A stretch of 64,000 nucleotides of DNA from Planctomycetaceae bacterium (GCA_020638975.1 JACKHN010000003.1:399520-463519); one strand, 5' to 3'. Positions 52,460 through 62,460 are shown, counted from the first letter of the stretch. A program made the numbers and translations. Notes: generated by a model from the sequence alone, not told the origin.

Positions 52460-53491
52460 TCAACGATCTCCTCTTGCGACTCCAAAGCCGGGCTCGTTTG
52501 ACAAACTGATTCTCCCATCGCAAATTGCAGGAAACCCGCCCAGGCAATTGAACCATTTGCGGCCGGATTCGGCGAGCGGGTTGCGGTCGAGGGCGGCGAT
52601 TGCGGCCAAACCGTACGGTTCGCATCCGCGATGAGGGACAACGCGGATGTTGGCGGCTTGGGCCATTTTGTAGATGTCGATTAGGGTCGTCAGACCGCCG
52701 CACCAGCTGATGTCAGGTTGCAGGACGGCATGCAAGCGGCGATCGATGAGCGTTTTAAACCCGTCGGCGAGATACTCGTGTTCGCCACCGGCAATCGGCA
52801 CGGGGCTCTTCTCTGCAAGGACTGCGTAGCCGTCCAAATCGTCTGGCTGGATTGGCTCTTCGAGCCAAGCGACATCGTGGGGCGCGATCGCATCGGCGAT
52901 TCGGAGCGACGTGTCGATGTCCCAGCGGGCGAAGGCGTCGATCATGACACTCGCGTCGGGGCCAAGTCGATCGCGAGTTCGCTGGACGAGGTCGGCGATC
53001 ACGGCAGGATCGGGGCGGTTGCCGAATCGTTCTACGTGCAGCTTGATCGCTTGGTGGCCGGACTTGAATGCGGTCTCGGCATCCGTGTCATCAAAGACCG
53101 TTGAATAGGTCGGCAGTTCGCGCTGGAGATCGACGTTGGGATTCAACAACCGGGCGACCGGAAGATTTGCGGTCTTGCCACGCAGATCCCACAAGGCGAG
53201 ATCAACGCCGCTGATTGCCATCACGACAAGTCCCTTCCGACCGTAGAACGATGTGTGGTGACATATCTCGGCATGAAGTTGTTCGACGTCCGTCGCGTCA
53301 CGACCCAGGAGCAAGTCACGCAACACGGTTTGAACGACATGAATGCCTGCCGCTCCGCCACCGCCAACTCCGATCCCAACAAGGCCATCATCGGTTTCGA
53401 TTTCAACGACGATCTGCCCGAGTTGGGTGCGCCAATCGGGAGGAGAGCCAGGAGTAGGTGGCTGGGTCGCTCGAATTTCTCTAATACGCAT
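52460..53491 (-). CDS. Mandelate racemase/muconate lactonizing enzyme-family (enolase superfamily) protein
   Basis: The product from the ATG at 53491 (MRIREIRA) has 343 residues; an upstream in-frame ATG at 53527 is less likely. It has the N-terminal cap (QIVVEIETDDGLVGIGVGGG), then the barrel: AISGVDLALWDLRGK near residue 105, KLHVERFGN at strand two, and the metal ligands SVMIDAFARWD, AWLEEPIQPDD and PIAGGEHEYL. It also has VLQPDISWCGGLT and VVPHRGCEP, whose His may act in catalysis. Substrates of this group are acid sugars; dehydration is likely but unproved. Confidence 0.88.
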   Translation of the reverse strand: MRIREIRATQPPTPGSPPDWRTQLGQIVVEIETDDGLVGIGVGGGGAAGIHVVQTVLRDLLLGRDATDVEQLHAEICHHTSFYGRKGLVVMAISGVDLALWDLRGKTANLPVARLLNPNVDLQRELPTYSTVFDDTDAETAFKSGHQAIKLHVERFGNRPDPAVIADLVQRTRDRLGPDASVMIDAFARWDIDTSLRIADAIAPHDVAWLEEPIQPDDLDGYAVLAEKSPVPIAGGEHEYLADGFKTLIDRRLHAVLQPDISWCGGLTTLIDIYKMAQAANIRVVPHRGCEPYGLAAIAALDRNPLAESGRKWFNCLGGFPAICDGRISLSNEPGFGVARGDR

Positions 53492-53536
53492 TGCTTGGAT
53501 ATCCGCCGAGAAACAGCCCTGAAGCATCGTCGTTTA

Positions 53537-53592
53537 ACCGGTAGCCGCAGGCGTCGTCGGTAGCACGCTTCGCGACGCTAGCCGCTACCGGT
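53537..53592. repeat. Palindromic intergenic repeat with ACCGGTAGC ends
   Basis: The 56-bp unit begins ACCGGTAGCCGC and ends GCTACCGGT, with an inner GGCGTCG/CGACGC pairing. It lies between the enolase-superfamily gene and the PQQ gene. The design is similar in kind to the double-hairpin elements but the ends differ, so it is kept separate. Confidence 0.65.
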
Positions 53593-53625
53593 GAAGCGAA
53601 ACACGTCTTGCGAGGCAAGACTATA

Positions 53626-56600
53626 TCATGGCTGTCCGACACAGACGACCGTACCATTAACGAGTGTCACCACCACGTGCCCATTGCGATCGACCGCCAA
53701 GCCCCACGAGACGGGGACTGCAGGAAGTTGCTCCGACCACAGCGGCGAGCCATCCTGGATGCTCAGCGCCGACACGGCGTACGACGCGGCATTCGTGTCG
53801 GAACTTTCGGGGCGAGTCAACTCGCCCGCGACAATCACCGCGTTCTGACAAACCGCGATGGCGGCAGGATCGCAAAACGCTTCCGATTGCCAGACCCCGA
53901 TCGGCTCTCCCGCGGCGGTCGTTCGTTTCGAAAGTCGCACCACGCGATCTGTAGTGCCGCGCACGATCGACTCCGCTGGACCGGCTTGTAGGAAGTGCCC
54001 TCCGAAGTAGCGCGATGGGCCGTACTTTGGCGGCGAGTACAGTAACTGATCGAATACCTTCACGCTGCCATCAACGACGAACAACTCGCGACCGCGTGGC
54101 GAGCGGTTGAACATCTTCGAGTCGGCACCGCTGGGAAATCGCACATCCGCATCGGGCAGCCCTTCCCACCACTCGTTCTTGAGTTCATTCAGGCAGCGAC
54201 CGTCTACGGGATCGTAAATGGCCGGTGAGACGACGTTACCTCCGGCCAGATACAATCGATGCTCGTGCAGCAACAAATGCCCTTGCACACTGATTCCTGT
54301 GGCACCATCGTCGCCGGCAAGGCGGCTTGAGTCATTGTTCTGCCAGCGGAGTTCGCCGGTGATGGCGTCCAGTGCGTAAACGTGCGTTCCATCGTAACTC
54401 GTGATCCCGGCTGCGGCGTAGACAACACCATCATCCACCAGCACACCGCTGCCAACCGGCCAGTTCGACAACAGTCGACCGTGTACTGCGATTTTGCGAT
54501 CGATGGGTGCCGCGCGGAATTTCCAGAGGGTATGACCGTTCGTGGCATCAAAGCAATAGACATAACCGTCGCTTGAACCGACGTAGACGCGACCGTTCCA
54601 GTACTCGGGGGGAAAGCGGACGGCGCCGCCGGTGTAGGCTTCCCAGGCGGCTTTGCCATCAACAACGTTGGCGGCATGCACAACGCCATCGAGCCCGCTC
54701 CAGTAAGTAAGATCTCCGACCGCGATCGGCGCAGTCGGCTCGCTGCCGGATGTCGACTCTTGCGTCCAGCGCTGCGTGGCGTGAGAAGTCACGGTACTCG
54801 CAGACGCGGCTGTGCGTTGAGCATCGCCGCGATAGGAAGGCCAATCGCGGGGAGTCGCAACCCGCTCGGAAATTACAATACCAGTGAACTCGGTCAGCCG
54901 TTCTTCGTCGGTCGCTTGCTGCGCGAAGTCAAAATTGCCGCTCGGTGCCAAGCTGATCATACCGATCAACGAATGGTTGCAGTCGCACATCCACGGCCCC
55001 CAATACAGCTGACCGTCCGCGATGATGACGCCGTCTTGGCATGCCGGTCGCATCAATGCAATGCGCCGCGGCGAGTTGCCGGACAGATCCAATCGCATCG
55101 TGCCGGTATGTCGATAGCCACGCGTAAAGATACTGTCCGGCGTCGCCGTGGCGCGGGTACAGTTGCCGCGATAGCACTCAAGATCCGCGATGATCTTGCC
55201 CGTCAGGTAATCAAACTTCTTGCTCGTTTCCAGTCGTCCCATCGCATATAAACCGTCATCACGGAGAACGAGTTGAAAGTTGCCGTGCGGATAACTCCAC
55301 AACAACGATCCGTCCCTGGCTGACACGGCAACCAGATTGGTTCGTTGGGGACCAGCGAAATAGACCCCTTGGTGATTCGCTTTCGCATAGGCGGAACTCG
55401 CAAACCCTTTACTCGCCGTTTGAGCCCGGTCATGCTGTCCGATCGCGGCGAGCAACTTGCTATCCGACGTCTTCCACACTTCGCTGCCCGTGGCGATGTC
55501 GACAGCGGCAACATACTTCTGATGCGAGTAGACGTAAGCTTTGCCGGCCGCGATGCACATTGCCCGACTGTCGATCGGCAATTCCGAGCGATAGGTCCAT
55601 AGGATTTCTTTCGATTCGGGACGAATGGCGAGCAATACGCGACCGAAGCCCCACGAGTATTCGCTGGAGTACCCTTCGCCGAGATCACTCCACGGCCAAC
55701 CGGCTTGCGTTCGACCGCCGCGGATGACGGTGTCAGGTTGTTCTGCAGGACCGACAAGTGCGTACAGAACTCCATCCTGCAACGCCATCCACTTCCACAC
55801 GCCGTCAGGGTCGACATCGGTCGGAATCTTGATCTCGTCACGCAACTCGCCTGTTGCAGCATCGATCAATTTGCACGACTCATCATCGCCCAGATAGAGA
55901 GCCTCCGGCGTTGCGATCAGCGTGCTGCGATGGATCATGAAGCCAGGCGTGAGATCGCGGTTCCAAAGCATCGTGCCGTTGTAGCCGTTGATCGCCACCA
56001 ACTTGTTCAACCACGGCCATTCACGCTCCTTCAAGGCAATGTGGCCAAACGCTTTGAACACGCGACCTCCCGACGCGACGGTGACTTGCGGCATCGGCAC
56101 GTACCAGGGCTCGGCGAGGAACTGCGTGAGGTACGGCCCTTGGGAGTTGTGATCTCGGGACTGCGGGTTGTTATCGGGACCGTGGTAGGGGTGACTCCAG
56201 TCGTCGGCACCATTGGGTCTCGGTTTGCTCGTGGTGCCTAACGAAGTAAGTATCTTCGCGCCTGGGTGTGTGACGCGTAGAAATTCTTCTTGAAGGTCTT
56301 GGGAACGCTCGCCACTCAATAGCATCACGGCATCGGCCAAGTTGTCGGCGAGCGGGAGATGGTTTGCGGCGCCGTGTTCGACATAGATTCGCGTGCCTAG
56401 ATATCCGCGAGAGGCTGCAGTTCGGCGCAGAGAAGAAACGACTTCGGCGTTGCTTGAGTGCACATAAATGATCAGTTCCGTCTGCTCCACCATTTTAATC
56501 GGCAAGTCGGTCGTCTCGATCGCCACAACAACACAGATGCCCTTCGTTGTTTTCAATTGAGCAAGTTCGCTCGATAGATCGGCTGCGACTGAGAGTACCG

Positions 56601-56655
56601 ACGCGGCGGAAAGTAGAATGGCGAGCAAACCGGCGTTTCGAAAGTGTGACCGCAT
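53626..56655 (-). CDS. Secreted PQQ beta-propeller protein with degenerate methyltransferase-like domain
   Basis: The ATG at 56655 has GGAG 8 nt upstream and begins a signal peptide (NAGLLAILLSAASVLSVAAD); the frame to 56754 is not needed. The 1009-residue chain aligns in layout with the 43053-46958 protein. Its Rossmann-like part (residues 35-150: ICVVVAIETTDLPIKM, ADAVMLLSGERSQDLQEE) lacks the GCGDG loop. Next come GADDWSHPYHGPDNNPQSRD and PQQ repeats such as VAINGYNGTMLWNRD, VAAVDIATGSEVWKTSD and VYCFDATNGHTLWKFRAAP. No LamG domain is seen. Role unknown. Confidence 0.87.
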   Translation of the reverse strand: MRSHFRNAGLLAILLSAASVLSVAADLSSELAQLKTTKGICVVVAIETTDLPIKMVEQTELIIYVHSSNAEVVSSLRRTAASRGYLGTRIYVEHGAANHLPLADNLADAVMLLSGERSQDLQEEFLRVTHPGAKILTSLGTTSKPRPNGADDWSHPYHGPDNNPQSRDHNSQGPYLTQFLAEPWYVPMPQVTVASGGRVFKAFGHIALKEREWPWLNKLVAINGYNGTMLWNRDLTPGFMIHRSTLIATPEALYLGDDESCKLIDAATGELRDEIKIPTDVDPDGVWKWMALQDGVLYALVGPAEQPDTVIRGGRTQAGWPWSDLGEGYSSEYSWGFGRVLLAIRPESKEILWTYRSELPIDSRAMCIAAGKAYVYSHQKYVAAVDIATGSEVWKTSDSKLLAAIGQHDRAQTASKGFASSAYAKANHQGVYFAGPQRTNLVAVSARDGSLLWSYPHGNFQLVLRDDGLYAMGRLETSKKFDYLTGKIIADLECYRGNCTRATATPDSIFTRGYRHTGTMRLDLSGNSPRRIALMRPACQDGVIIADGQLYWGPWMCDCNHSLIGMISLAPSGNFDFAQQATDEERLTEFTGIVISERVATPRDWPSYRGDAQRTAASASTVTSHATQRWTQESTSGSEPTAPIAVGDLTYWSGLDGVVHAANVVDGKAAWEAYTGGAVRFPPEYWNGRVYVGSSDGYVYCFDATNGHTLWKFRAAPIDRKIAVHGRLLSNWPVGSGVLVDDGVVYAAAGITSYDGTHVYALDAITGELRWQNNDSSRLAGDDGATGISVQGHLLLHEHRLYLAGGNVVSPAIYDPVDGRCLNELKNEWWEGLPDADVRFPSGADSKMFNRSPRGRELFVVDGSVKVFDQLLYSPPKYGPSRYFGGHFLQAGPAESIVRGTTDRVVRLSKRTTAAGEPIGVWQSEAFCDPAAIAVCQNAVIVAGELTRPESSDTNAASYAVSALSIQDGSPLWSEQLPAVPVSWGLAVDRNGHVVVTLVNGTVVCVGQP

Positions 56656-56896
56656 ATTTGGGTCTCCAGGAATCGGCGGACTGTGCGATGAACTATGAGA
56701 ACGACCGGGGGTGGGTAATGCAAGTAATGCGACATGAGCCGACTCAGTCGACATCTGAACTCCGTTGACGCCCCCCTACTGATGACGTAGGGTTCTCCGG
56801 CGTATTGCGCCCGTCTTTGCCTTTGCAGGCCGATTATGACGGTCGTCGGAGTAGTTACATGTGATCGCTAGGAATTTCTGGGTACGGCTTGAAGCC

Positions 56897-57430
56897 ATGA
56901 AACCGTTTGCACGACTTCGACAGATTTCACCAAGACCATCGACGGGCTTTACGCTCGTCGAGTTGGTGATTGTCGTGTTGATCCTGGGAATTTTAGGGAC
57001 GGTCGCCGCAAGCCGTGCCACCTACTCGTACTATGACTCGATCGAAGTGACGCTCCAAACGAACCTTGACGCGATCTACGACGCAATCGATCTCAATCGC
57101 CGAGGTGCCTACCCGACGACCATCGATCCGGCATGGTTCCGCGGAGGCAAGTTGCCTCATCACCCTCAGGCCGCAAGTGGTGTGAGCACCGTACAGGTTT
57201 CCACCGACGGCGCATTATTCGACCCCGCGTACAAAGTACTCATCGGAACAGCCTACGCACCGTACTGGTATAACTCAGCCAATGGCGAGGTGCGAGTGCG
57301 GGTAGGCGTTGTTGGCACCGAGGCGGAGACGCTGGCTTTTTATAACACCGTCAACGGAACGACAGCCACTTCACTGGGTAACTATGCGATCGCCACAAAG
57401 GGAACAACAAGTGGTGGGGGAGGCGGATAG
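56897..57430 (+). CDS. Type II secretion/type IV pilus pseudopilin
   Basis: The product from the ATG at 56897 has 177 residues; an in-frame GTG at 56861 would add twelve. The prepilin cleavage site is in RPSTGFTLVELVIVVLILGI, with the Glu at +5. The mature protein is short, has alternating Gly/Ser/Thr-rich loops and ends in a Gly run. Such proteins are cut and N-methylated by PilD, then form a pseudopilus or pilus. The next gene begins in the last base of the stop codon (TAGTG), so the two are coupled. Confidence 0.88.
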   Translation: MKPFARLRQISPRPSTGFTLVELVIVVLILGILGTVAASRATYSYYDSIEVTLQTNLDAIYDAIDLNRRGAYPTTIDPAWFRGGKLPHHPQAASGVSTVQVSTDGALFDPAYKVLIGTAYAPYWYNSANGEVRVRVGVVGTEAETLAFYNTVNGTTATSLGNYAIATKGTTSGGGGG

Positions 57431-58107
57431 TGATTTCGCCGAGTCGCACGACCTCCGCCTCGCGAACATTGGGCGTGTTGCTCGCGGCGCACTTCCTGTT
57501 CGCGTGCCTGGTAAAAGTGTGGGATGGTACCCCCTGGCAGTTGCTTTGGTTCTGCCACATCTCGCTCGCGCTCGCTGCGATCGGATGTTTGGCAAGTTCT
57601 AAGCTTCTCAAAGCAACGGCATTAACAAACGTCTGCGTGTTGCACTCGTTGTGGATCCTCGACTTCGCAGCAGGCTCGTCGACGGGGACTTTCCCGCTCG
57701 GCTTAAGCGCCTACGTCCAAGATCTCGACCTTTGGGGGTGGGCCGCCAGTGTTCATCATTTGTACTTGCTGCCCCTGTTGTTCTGGATGTTCTGGCGAGA
57801 ACGTGAGTACCCGCGTGAAGCCTGGTTATTGTCGGCGACGTTGTTCGTGTTAGTGATGCTTGCCAGCAGAGCCCTGTTGTCGCCGGGGCAGAACGTGAAC
57901 TACTCCTACTTTATTCCCGAGTCGCTGCAGATCTTTGGGGCATCCTCCTTGAACCAGTTGCCTAACGAGCTTTATCTGCTCGGGGTCCATGGCGTCGTCA
58001 ATCTTGTTGCGTTCTTGCCGGCGGCGATCACGCTGAGTTTTATCGCTCGTAGACTTCGCCGCTTAGGCAATGCTTCGCAGAGGCCGACCCCGTCGAATGC
58101 TCTTTAG
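57430..58107 (+). CDS. Polytopic membrane protein coupled to the pseudopilin
   Basis: The 225-residue product starts at a GTG that shares its first base with the pseudopilin's stop codon. It has about six hydrophobic helices (for example LGVLLAAHFLFACLVKVW, SLALAAIGCLASSKLL and LPLLFWMFWREREYPREAWL) and a conserved-looking HHLY motif on the third or fourth helix. No family was recognised. The overlap suggests it works with the pseudopilin, for instance in its membrane handling, but that is inference only. Confidence 0.7.
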   Translation: MISPSRTTSASRTLGVLLAAHFLFACLVKVWDGTPWQLLWFCHISLALAAIGCLASSKLLKATALTNVCVLHSLWILDFAAGSSTGTFPLGLSAYVQDLDLWGWAASVHHLYLLPLLFWMFWREREYPREAWLLSATLFVLVMLASRALLSPGQNVNYSYFIPESLQIFGASSLNQLPNELYLLGVHGVVNLVAFLPAAITLSFIARRLRRLGNASQRPTPSNAL

Positions 58108-58231
58108 GCTTTCCTCGGAGACACGCCTTATCGTGGGGCTATCTTGTCGCGTGCCGCACACAGTATAAATGGGCCATCCTTGCTGCCGGCGCGGGGAACT
58201 CTAGGAATATGCAGCGACAAGGCCAGCCACG

Positions 58232-59413
58232 ATGAGTGTGTACGATAGCCTCGGAGTCCGACCGATCATCAATGCCTCGGGACCGGTAACGCGTCTCGGC
58301 GGTGCCGCGATGCCTCAGACGGTACTCGAAGCGATTCAAGACGCGGCTCGCGAGTGGGTGCCGATTGAACAGCTGCAGGCTGCTGCTTCCAAGATGATTT
58401 CGCAGGTAACGGGTGCGGAAGCCGGTCTCGTGACCAGTGGCGCGGCTGCGTCTTTAACGCTGGGTGCCGCTGCGATCATGGCTGGCTACGACTTGGGGCG
58501 GATGGGGCGGCTGCCGAATACCGAGTCGATGCCAAATGAGTTTGTTGTCGCGCGAGATCAGCGCAGCGGCTATGACCATGCCGTGCGAGCGGCAGGTGCA
58601 AAGCTGGTCGAAGTCGGCTTCAATGAAGTCGTCGCCGGCGCTGGCGTGCGGCGTGCCGAGGCGTGGGAATACGAAGCTGCCTTTAACGAGCGAACCGCGG
58701 GCGTCTTGTACGTTTACACGTCAACATCGCAGCCAGCCCTGGAATCGGTTGTCGAGGCGGCACATCGCCACGACTTACCTGTACTTGTCGATGCCGCCGG
58801 CGAGTTGCCTCCGCGAGCCAATCTCATGCTGCCCGCGATGACGAAGGCGGATCTCGTCGCGTTTAGCGGAGGCAAAGCGATACGCGGCCCCCAGTCGACC
58901 GGATTACTATGCGGCGAAAAAGAGCTGATTGCTTCGGCGGCACTTCAGATGCTCGACATGGACGATCATTGGGAGTTGTGGGAACCGCCGGTCGAGTTCA
59001 TTGATCGCCGCAAACTCAAAGGGATGCCGCGGCACGGAATCGGTCGCTCGATGAAAGTCGCGAAGGAAGAGATCGTGGCCCTAGTCACCGCGTTAGCAAT
59101 TTTTGCCAGCGAAGATCCGACCGATCAAAACGAGATGCATCGTGAACACTTGCAATTGATCGTCGAGGCGGTGGAAGGGCCGACGGTTCGTTGCGACATC
59201 GTCGAATCGCTGGGCGACGAGCGAGTGCCGCTGCTGGAGATCACGCTTATCGCGACCGACGCCCTTGAGGTTTGTCGCGGGTTGAGAAAGGCGACGCCGC
59301 CAATCTACGTCGGGCACGGCAAGCTCTCGGAAGGCAAGCTCGTGATCAATCCAATGTGTCTCGATCGCGATGCCGCGGAGACGCTGGCTCGCCAGTTGCG
59401 TAAGGAACTCTAG
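58232..59413 (+). CDS. SelA/DgaE-like PLP-dependent enzyme
   Basis: The 393-residue product matches the SelA-like branch of fold-type I PLP enzymes: YDSLGVRPIINASGPVTRLG at the start, QVTGAEAGLVTSGAAASLTL near residue 65, VLVDAAGELPPRANL near 190, and the Schiff-base lysine Lys215 in AFSGGKAIRGPQSTG. The family includes selenocysteine synthase and D-glucosaminate-6-phosphate ammonia-lyase. With no selenium genes nearby, an ammonia-lyase or related amino-sugar reaction is more likely. Confidence 0.87.
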   Translation: MSVYDSLGVRPIINASGPVTRLGGAAMPQTVLEAIQDAAREWVPIEQLQAAASKMISQVTGAEAGLVTSGAAASLTLGAAAIMAGYDLGRMGRLPNTESMPNEFVVARDQRSGYDHAVRAAGAKLVEVGFNEVVAGAGVRRAEAWEYEAAFNERTAGVLYVYTSTSQPALESVVEAAHRHDLPVLVDAAGELPPRANLMLPAMTKADLVAFSGGKAIRGPQSTGLLCGEKELIASAALQMLDMDDHWELWEPPVEFIDRRKLKGMPRHGIGRSMKVAKEEIVALVTALAIFASEDPTDQNEMHREHLQLIVEAVEGPTVRCDIVESLGDERVPLLEITLIATDALEVCRGLRKATPPIYVGHGKLSEGKLVINPMCLDRDAAETLARQLRKEL

Positions 59414-59472
59414 CGTCGCAGTGCCCTGTAATCCAAGCGTTTGGGCTTACTGTCAACTTTTTCAGAATTTTG

Positions 59473-59501
59473 TTGACAAGTCGGATTGGCAGAAGTTACA
59501 A
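59473..59501 (+). promoter_or_regulatory. Weak sigma-70-like promoter candidate before the exported dockerin-like protein
   Basis: TTGACA at 59473 is followed after 17 bases by TTACAA. The first box is perfect and the second is poor. It lies about 150 bp upstream of the start at 59650. Confidence 0.25.
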
Positions 59502-59649
59502 CTTGCTCTCACTTCAATCGCCAGACTGGGGCTCAGGCAGTCGTGGCAGAAGAGATCGCTCGGAGCAGTGTGATCAATCGATCGTATCCGGGCAGTTGGC
59601 AGAAACAGCGATCATTCCGAACCGCGACGTTCGGAGAAGGAGTAGTTCG

Positions 59650-62460
59650 ATGAGTAAGCCGCGTTGGACTTGGCAGTGGGATGCGTTGAAGTTCTGGAAT
59701 TTAGGGGGGGGGCGTAGACGGCGCAACGCCGCGAGCCACAAGAACCGCGTGCTGCGCGTGGAAACACTCAACGCCCGCATGGTCTTGGCCTCCGATCTCG
59801 CAATCAACAACGATGCGGTCATCAGCGATCCCATTGCACAAGAGGAATACACGGCTCCTCTCGCTCCGCAACAAAAAATTACGACCGAGGCAGCGGCAGC
59901 GGTCAACACGAAAGCAGCCCAATACGATCTCAGTCGCGACGGTATCGTTAGTCCGATCGACGTGTTGGTGTTCGCGAACTACACGCTTGAGTCCACCGAC
60001 GCGACCGTACAAGCCACCGAAGTTGTCAGTATGCTGGATGTGAACGGCGATGGACAGTTGTCCGGTCGCGATGTGACGCAGTTGATCGGATACGTCGAGC
60101 GAATGAGCGAATTGGATCGTCGGTATGATACCGCCAAATTCGCAGCGTCGCTGGCAGCGTTGCAGGAGTCCGTGTCGACCCTCGCTACCAACGATCGCGA
60201 CAGGTCCGAAGGAGGTGAGATCGCAGTAACTTTATCACAAATGGCGGCTGGCGGCTCGCTACTTCATCCAGAAGGCGAAGCGTCCGCTGAAATGTGCGAT
60301 TATTGGTACGACATGGCGAACCAAGCGTACAACAACCTCTTGGACAGCACTGTAGATTTGGGGGACGCTGAAGCCGAGCTTGCCAATATCGAAGGTGCGA
60401 TTGCTTCAATCTCCCCGGAAGACTTCGAAAGTTCCGAAGAGTATCAGTTCGTCTATGATTCACTGCTTGGGCAACGAGACGCGTTGGTCGACACGATCGG
60501 TAATCTTCAGCAAGCAATTGATTCACTTGAGACGATATTGGCAGCTGCGGAACAGCAGTTCAACGACAATTGCACCGGCACCACAACTCCCACAACACCG
60601 ACACCAACTCCCACAACACCGACTCCAACACCCACAACTCCGACTCCAACACCCACAACCCCGACTCCAACACCTACAACGCCGACTCCAACACCACCGA
60701 CTCCAACACCACCGACTCCTACACCACCGACTCCTACACCACCGACTCCTACACCGCCGACTCCTACACCGCCGACTCCTACACCGCCGTCCCCAACGCC
60801 TACACCAACTCCCAGTCCGACGCCAACACCAACTCCGACACCACCCCCTGCCGGTTGCTCTGGTCCAACACCTGAGGCACACGACGACGGCCCTTATATG
60901 ATGGACATGACCGGCGACGACCTGTCATACAACGATGCAGCAAGTGGCGACTTGATCGTTGTGAGCCTGCCATCGCACGGCAAGATATTTGGCGACAATG
61001 GCGAGTTGGCTGTTGGCGATACATTCTCGAATTGGTCGTACACGCCCAACAGCGACATTACCGCTGACGAAGGATGGCACGGTGTGGATACGTGGAGCTA
61101 CACCGTCCGGGAATCGTGCGAGGACAGCACAACGCGTGACAGTACATCCGCGACCGTGTCGATCAATGTGCCCGAAGTCGATATGATCATTCACCACGGT
61201 CAGGGTGGTGCCGCTGTCGATAAGACGAAAGAGGAAGTGAAGAACAAACTACTTGCCAACGGCACACCCGAGGTCGACGCCAACGGGAATAAGATCAAAG
61301 TCGGCGAAGGTGCGTTTACGGTTGCGAATTTGAATGACACGGACAACGACGGACATGCCGATTACACTTACGATGATCACGAAGCGAACGCAGGGCGCGC
61401 TGCCGCGAACGGTCGTAACGAAATCGACCTTATCCAAGTCGTTCTCAAGAAGCCGTCGATTTACAATCCTGGCGGAACAGTGAACTTTGAAGTCACTTAT
61501 GGGAACGGAACCAGCGATAGCGCGAAAATCTGGAAGGACGAATTGCGAGAAGAGGAAGCCGATGTATCGGTGTCCTTCAGTTTTGGCGAATCTGAATCCC
61601 AGCGGAGATATTGGGTCGAACTAATTAGTCCGAGCGCTGAAATCGGAGACTATCACTTCAGTTACAGTTATGAAGGGGGTTTTACAGACTACGCCAGTGC
61701 AACTGCCGTATGGGCATCTATTACTGCCGTTGCTCACGATCGCGATCCGTCGAAGTCCTTTAGGGAGTCGGCAGACGCGATCCTAAATGACCCTGCCTGG
61801 GCGGAAGTAAATGGTGGGGCGAAAGTAGACCTTGAGAAGGGAATCCCTCCAGGGCTAAGCACGGCAGCCGCGCCGGGTTACGGCATCCACAATGGAATCT
61901 ATCAGCGATGGACCGTCACGCCTCCTCGTATAAACCAGTATCAAAACATCGTAAAAGTAGACCTAGCCCGTCGCATTGAATCGGCGTATTGGAGCATCTG
62001 GGACGACGATATGGTCGTAAGTTTCATCAAGACGGCATTCGATGCAGCAGGCGAGAGTGCCAATGACGACACAACGCCTGACGATGAGTCAAACGAACTG
62101 ACGGCGAGCGATCACTTTTTCGTAGTAGATATTCCAGGACACCCGACCGCAGACCCGCCAAGTGATGGCTTGCAGTATTGGATTTGGAAGTACAATTTTC
62201 AAGAGTTTGTGCGAATCGGTATTGGGACGCGCCCGTCAGGCATTAATCCAGCGGGGAGTCGCGCTTCGGACTATTTTGATTGGCATGCTAGGCACTACCT
62301 CAAAGAGTTTTCAAGCTTCTACTGGAGAGTACCGGTAACGGTCAATCTCACTCGAAACTATGTCGAGAACGACTACAACGATGTGGGGTCGGGACACATT
62401 TCGATCGGAGATGAACCTGCGGATTGGCTCCCCAGACCATTCGATGCAGAAGGGCAATAA
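59650..62460 (+). CDS. Large exported protein with LEPR-like N-terminus, dockerin-like repeats and Pro-Thr linker
   Basis: The ATG at 59650 has AAGGAG 7 nt upstream; the open frame to 59470 is not used. The 936-residue chain starts with a basic segment and VLRVETLNARMVLAS, the LEPRxLL-like export signal of planctomycetes. Two dockerin-type loops follow: DLSRDGIVSPIDVLVFANYT (near 93) and LDVNGDGQLSGRDVTQLIGY (near 129). A helical part, then a Thr-Pro repeat linker (312-400), leads to beta-rich modules (LSYNDAASGDLIVVSLPSHG and onward). Calcium binding by the dockerin loops is expected. It is probably cell-surface or cell-wall attached. Confidence 0.83.
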   Translation: MSKPRWTWQWDALKFWNLGGGRRRRNAASHKNRVLRVETLNARMVLASDLAINNDAVISDPIAQEEYTAPLAPQQKITTEAAAAVNTKAAQYDLSRDGIVSPIDVLVFANYTLESTDATVQATEVVSMLDVNGDGQLSGRDVTQLIGYVERMSELDRRYDTAKFAASLAALQESVSTLATNDRDRSEGGEIAVTLSQMAAGGSLLHPEGEASAEMCDYWYDMANQAYNNLLDSTVDLGDAEAELANIEGAIASISPEDFESSEEYQFVYDSLLGQRDALVDTIGNLQQAIDSLETILAAAEQQFNDNCTGTTTPTTPTPTPTTPTPTPTTPTPTPTTPTPTPTTPTPTPPTPTPPTPTPPTPTPPTPTPPTPTPPTPTPPSPTPTPTPSPTPTPTPTPPPAGCSGPTPEAHDDGPYMMDMTGDDLSYNDAASGDLIVVSLPSHGKIFGDNGELAVGDTFSNWSYTPNSDITADEGWHGVDTWSYTVRESCEDSTTRDSTSATVSINVPEVDMIIHHGQGGAAVDKTKEEVKNKLLANGTPEVDANGNKIKVGEGAFTVANLNDTDNDGHADYTYDDHEANAGRAAANGRNEIDLIQVVLKKPSIYNPGGTVNFEVTYGNGTSDSAKIWKDELREEEADVSVSFSFGESESQRRYWVELISPSAEIGDYHFSYSYEGGFTDYASATAVWASITAVAHDRDPSKSFRESADAILNDPAWAEVNGGAKVDLEKGIPPGLSTAAAPGYGIHNGIYQRWTVTPPRINQYQNIVKVDLARRIESAYWSIWDDDMVVSFIKTAFDAAGESANDDTTPDDESNELTASDHFFVVDIPGHPTADPPSDGLQYWIWKYNFQEFVRIGIGTRPSGINPAGSRASDYFDWHARHYLKEFSSFYWRVPVTVNLTRNYVENDYNDVGSGHISIGDEPADWLPRPFDAEGQ
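60586..60850 (+). repeat. In-gene tandem repeat encoding Thr-Pro linker
   Basis: About 265 bp of tandem units of 15 to 24 bp (ACACCGACTCCAAC and ACACCACCGACTCCT types) encode a Thr-Pro tract. The second half is more homogeneous than the first, suggesting recent expansion of the 15-bp unit. Number of units likely varies between strains. Confidence 0.85.

Noticed and set aside
60523..60882. Cys/Arg/Trp repeat frame on the minus strand
   Set aside because: It is the antisense shadow of the Thr-Pro repeat.
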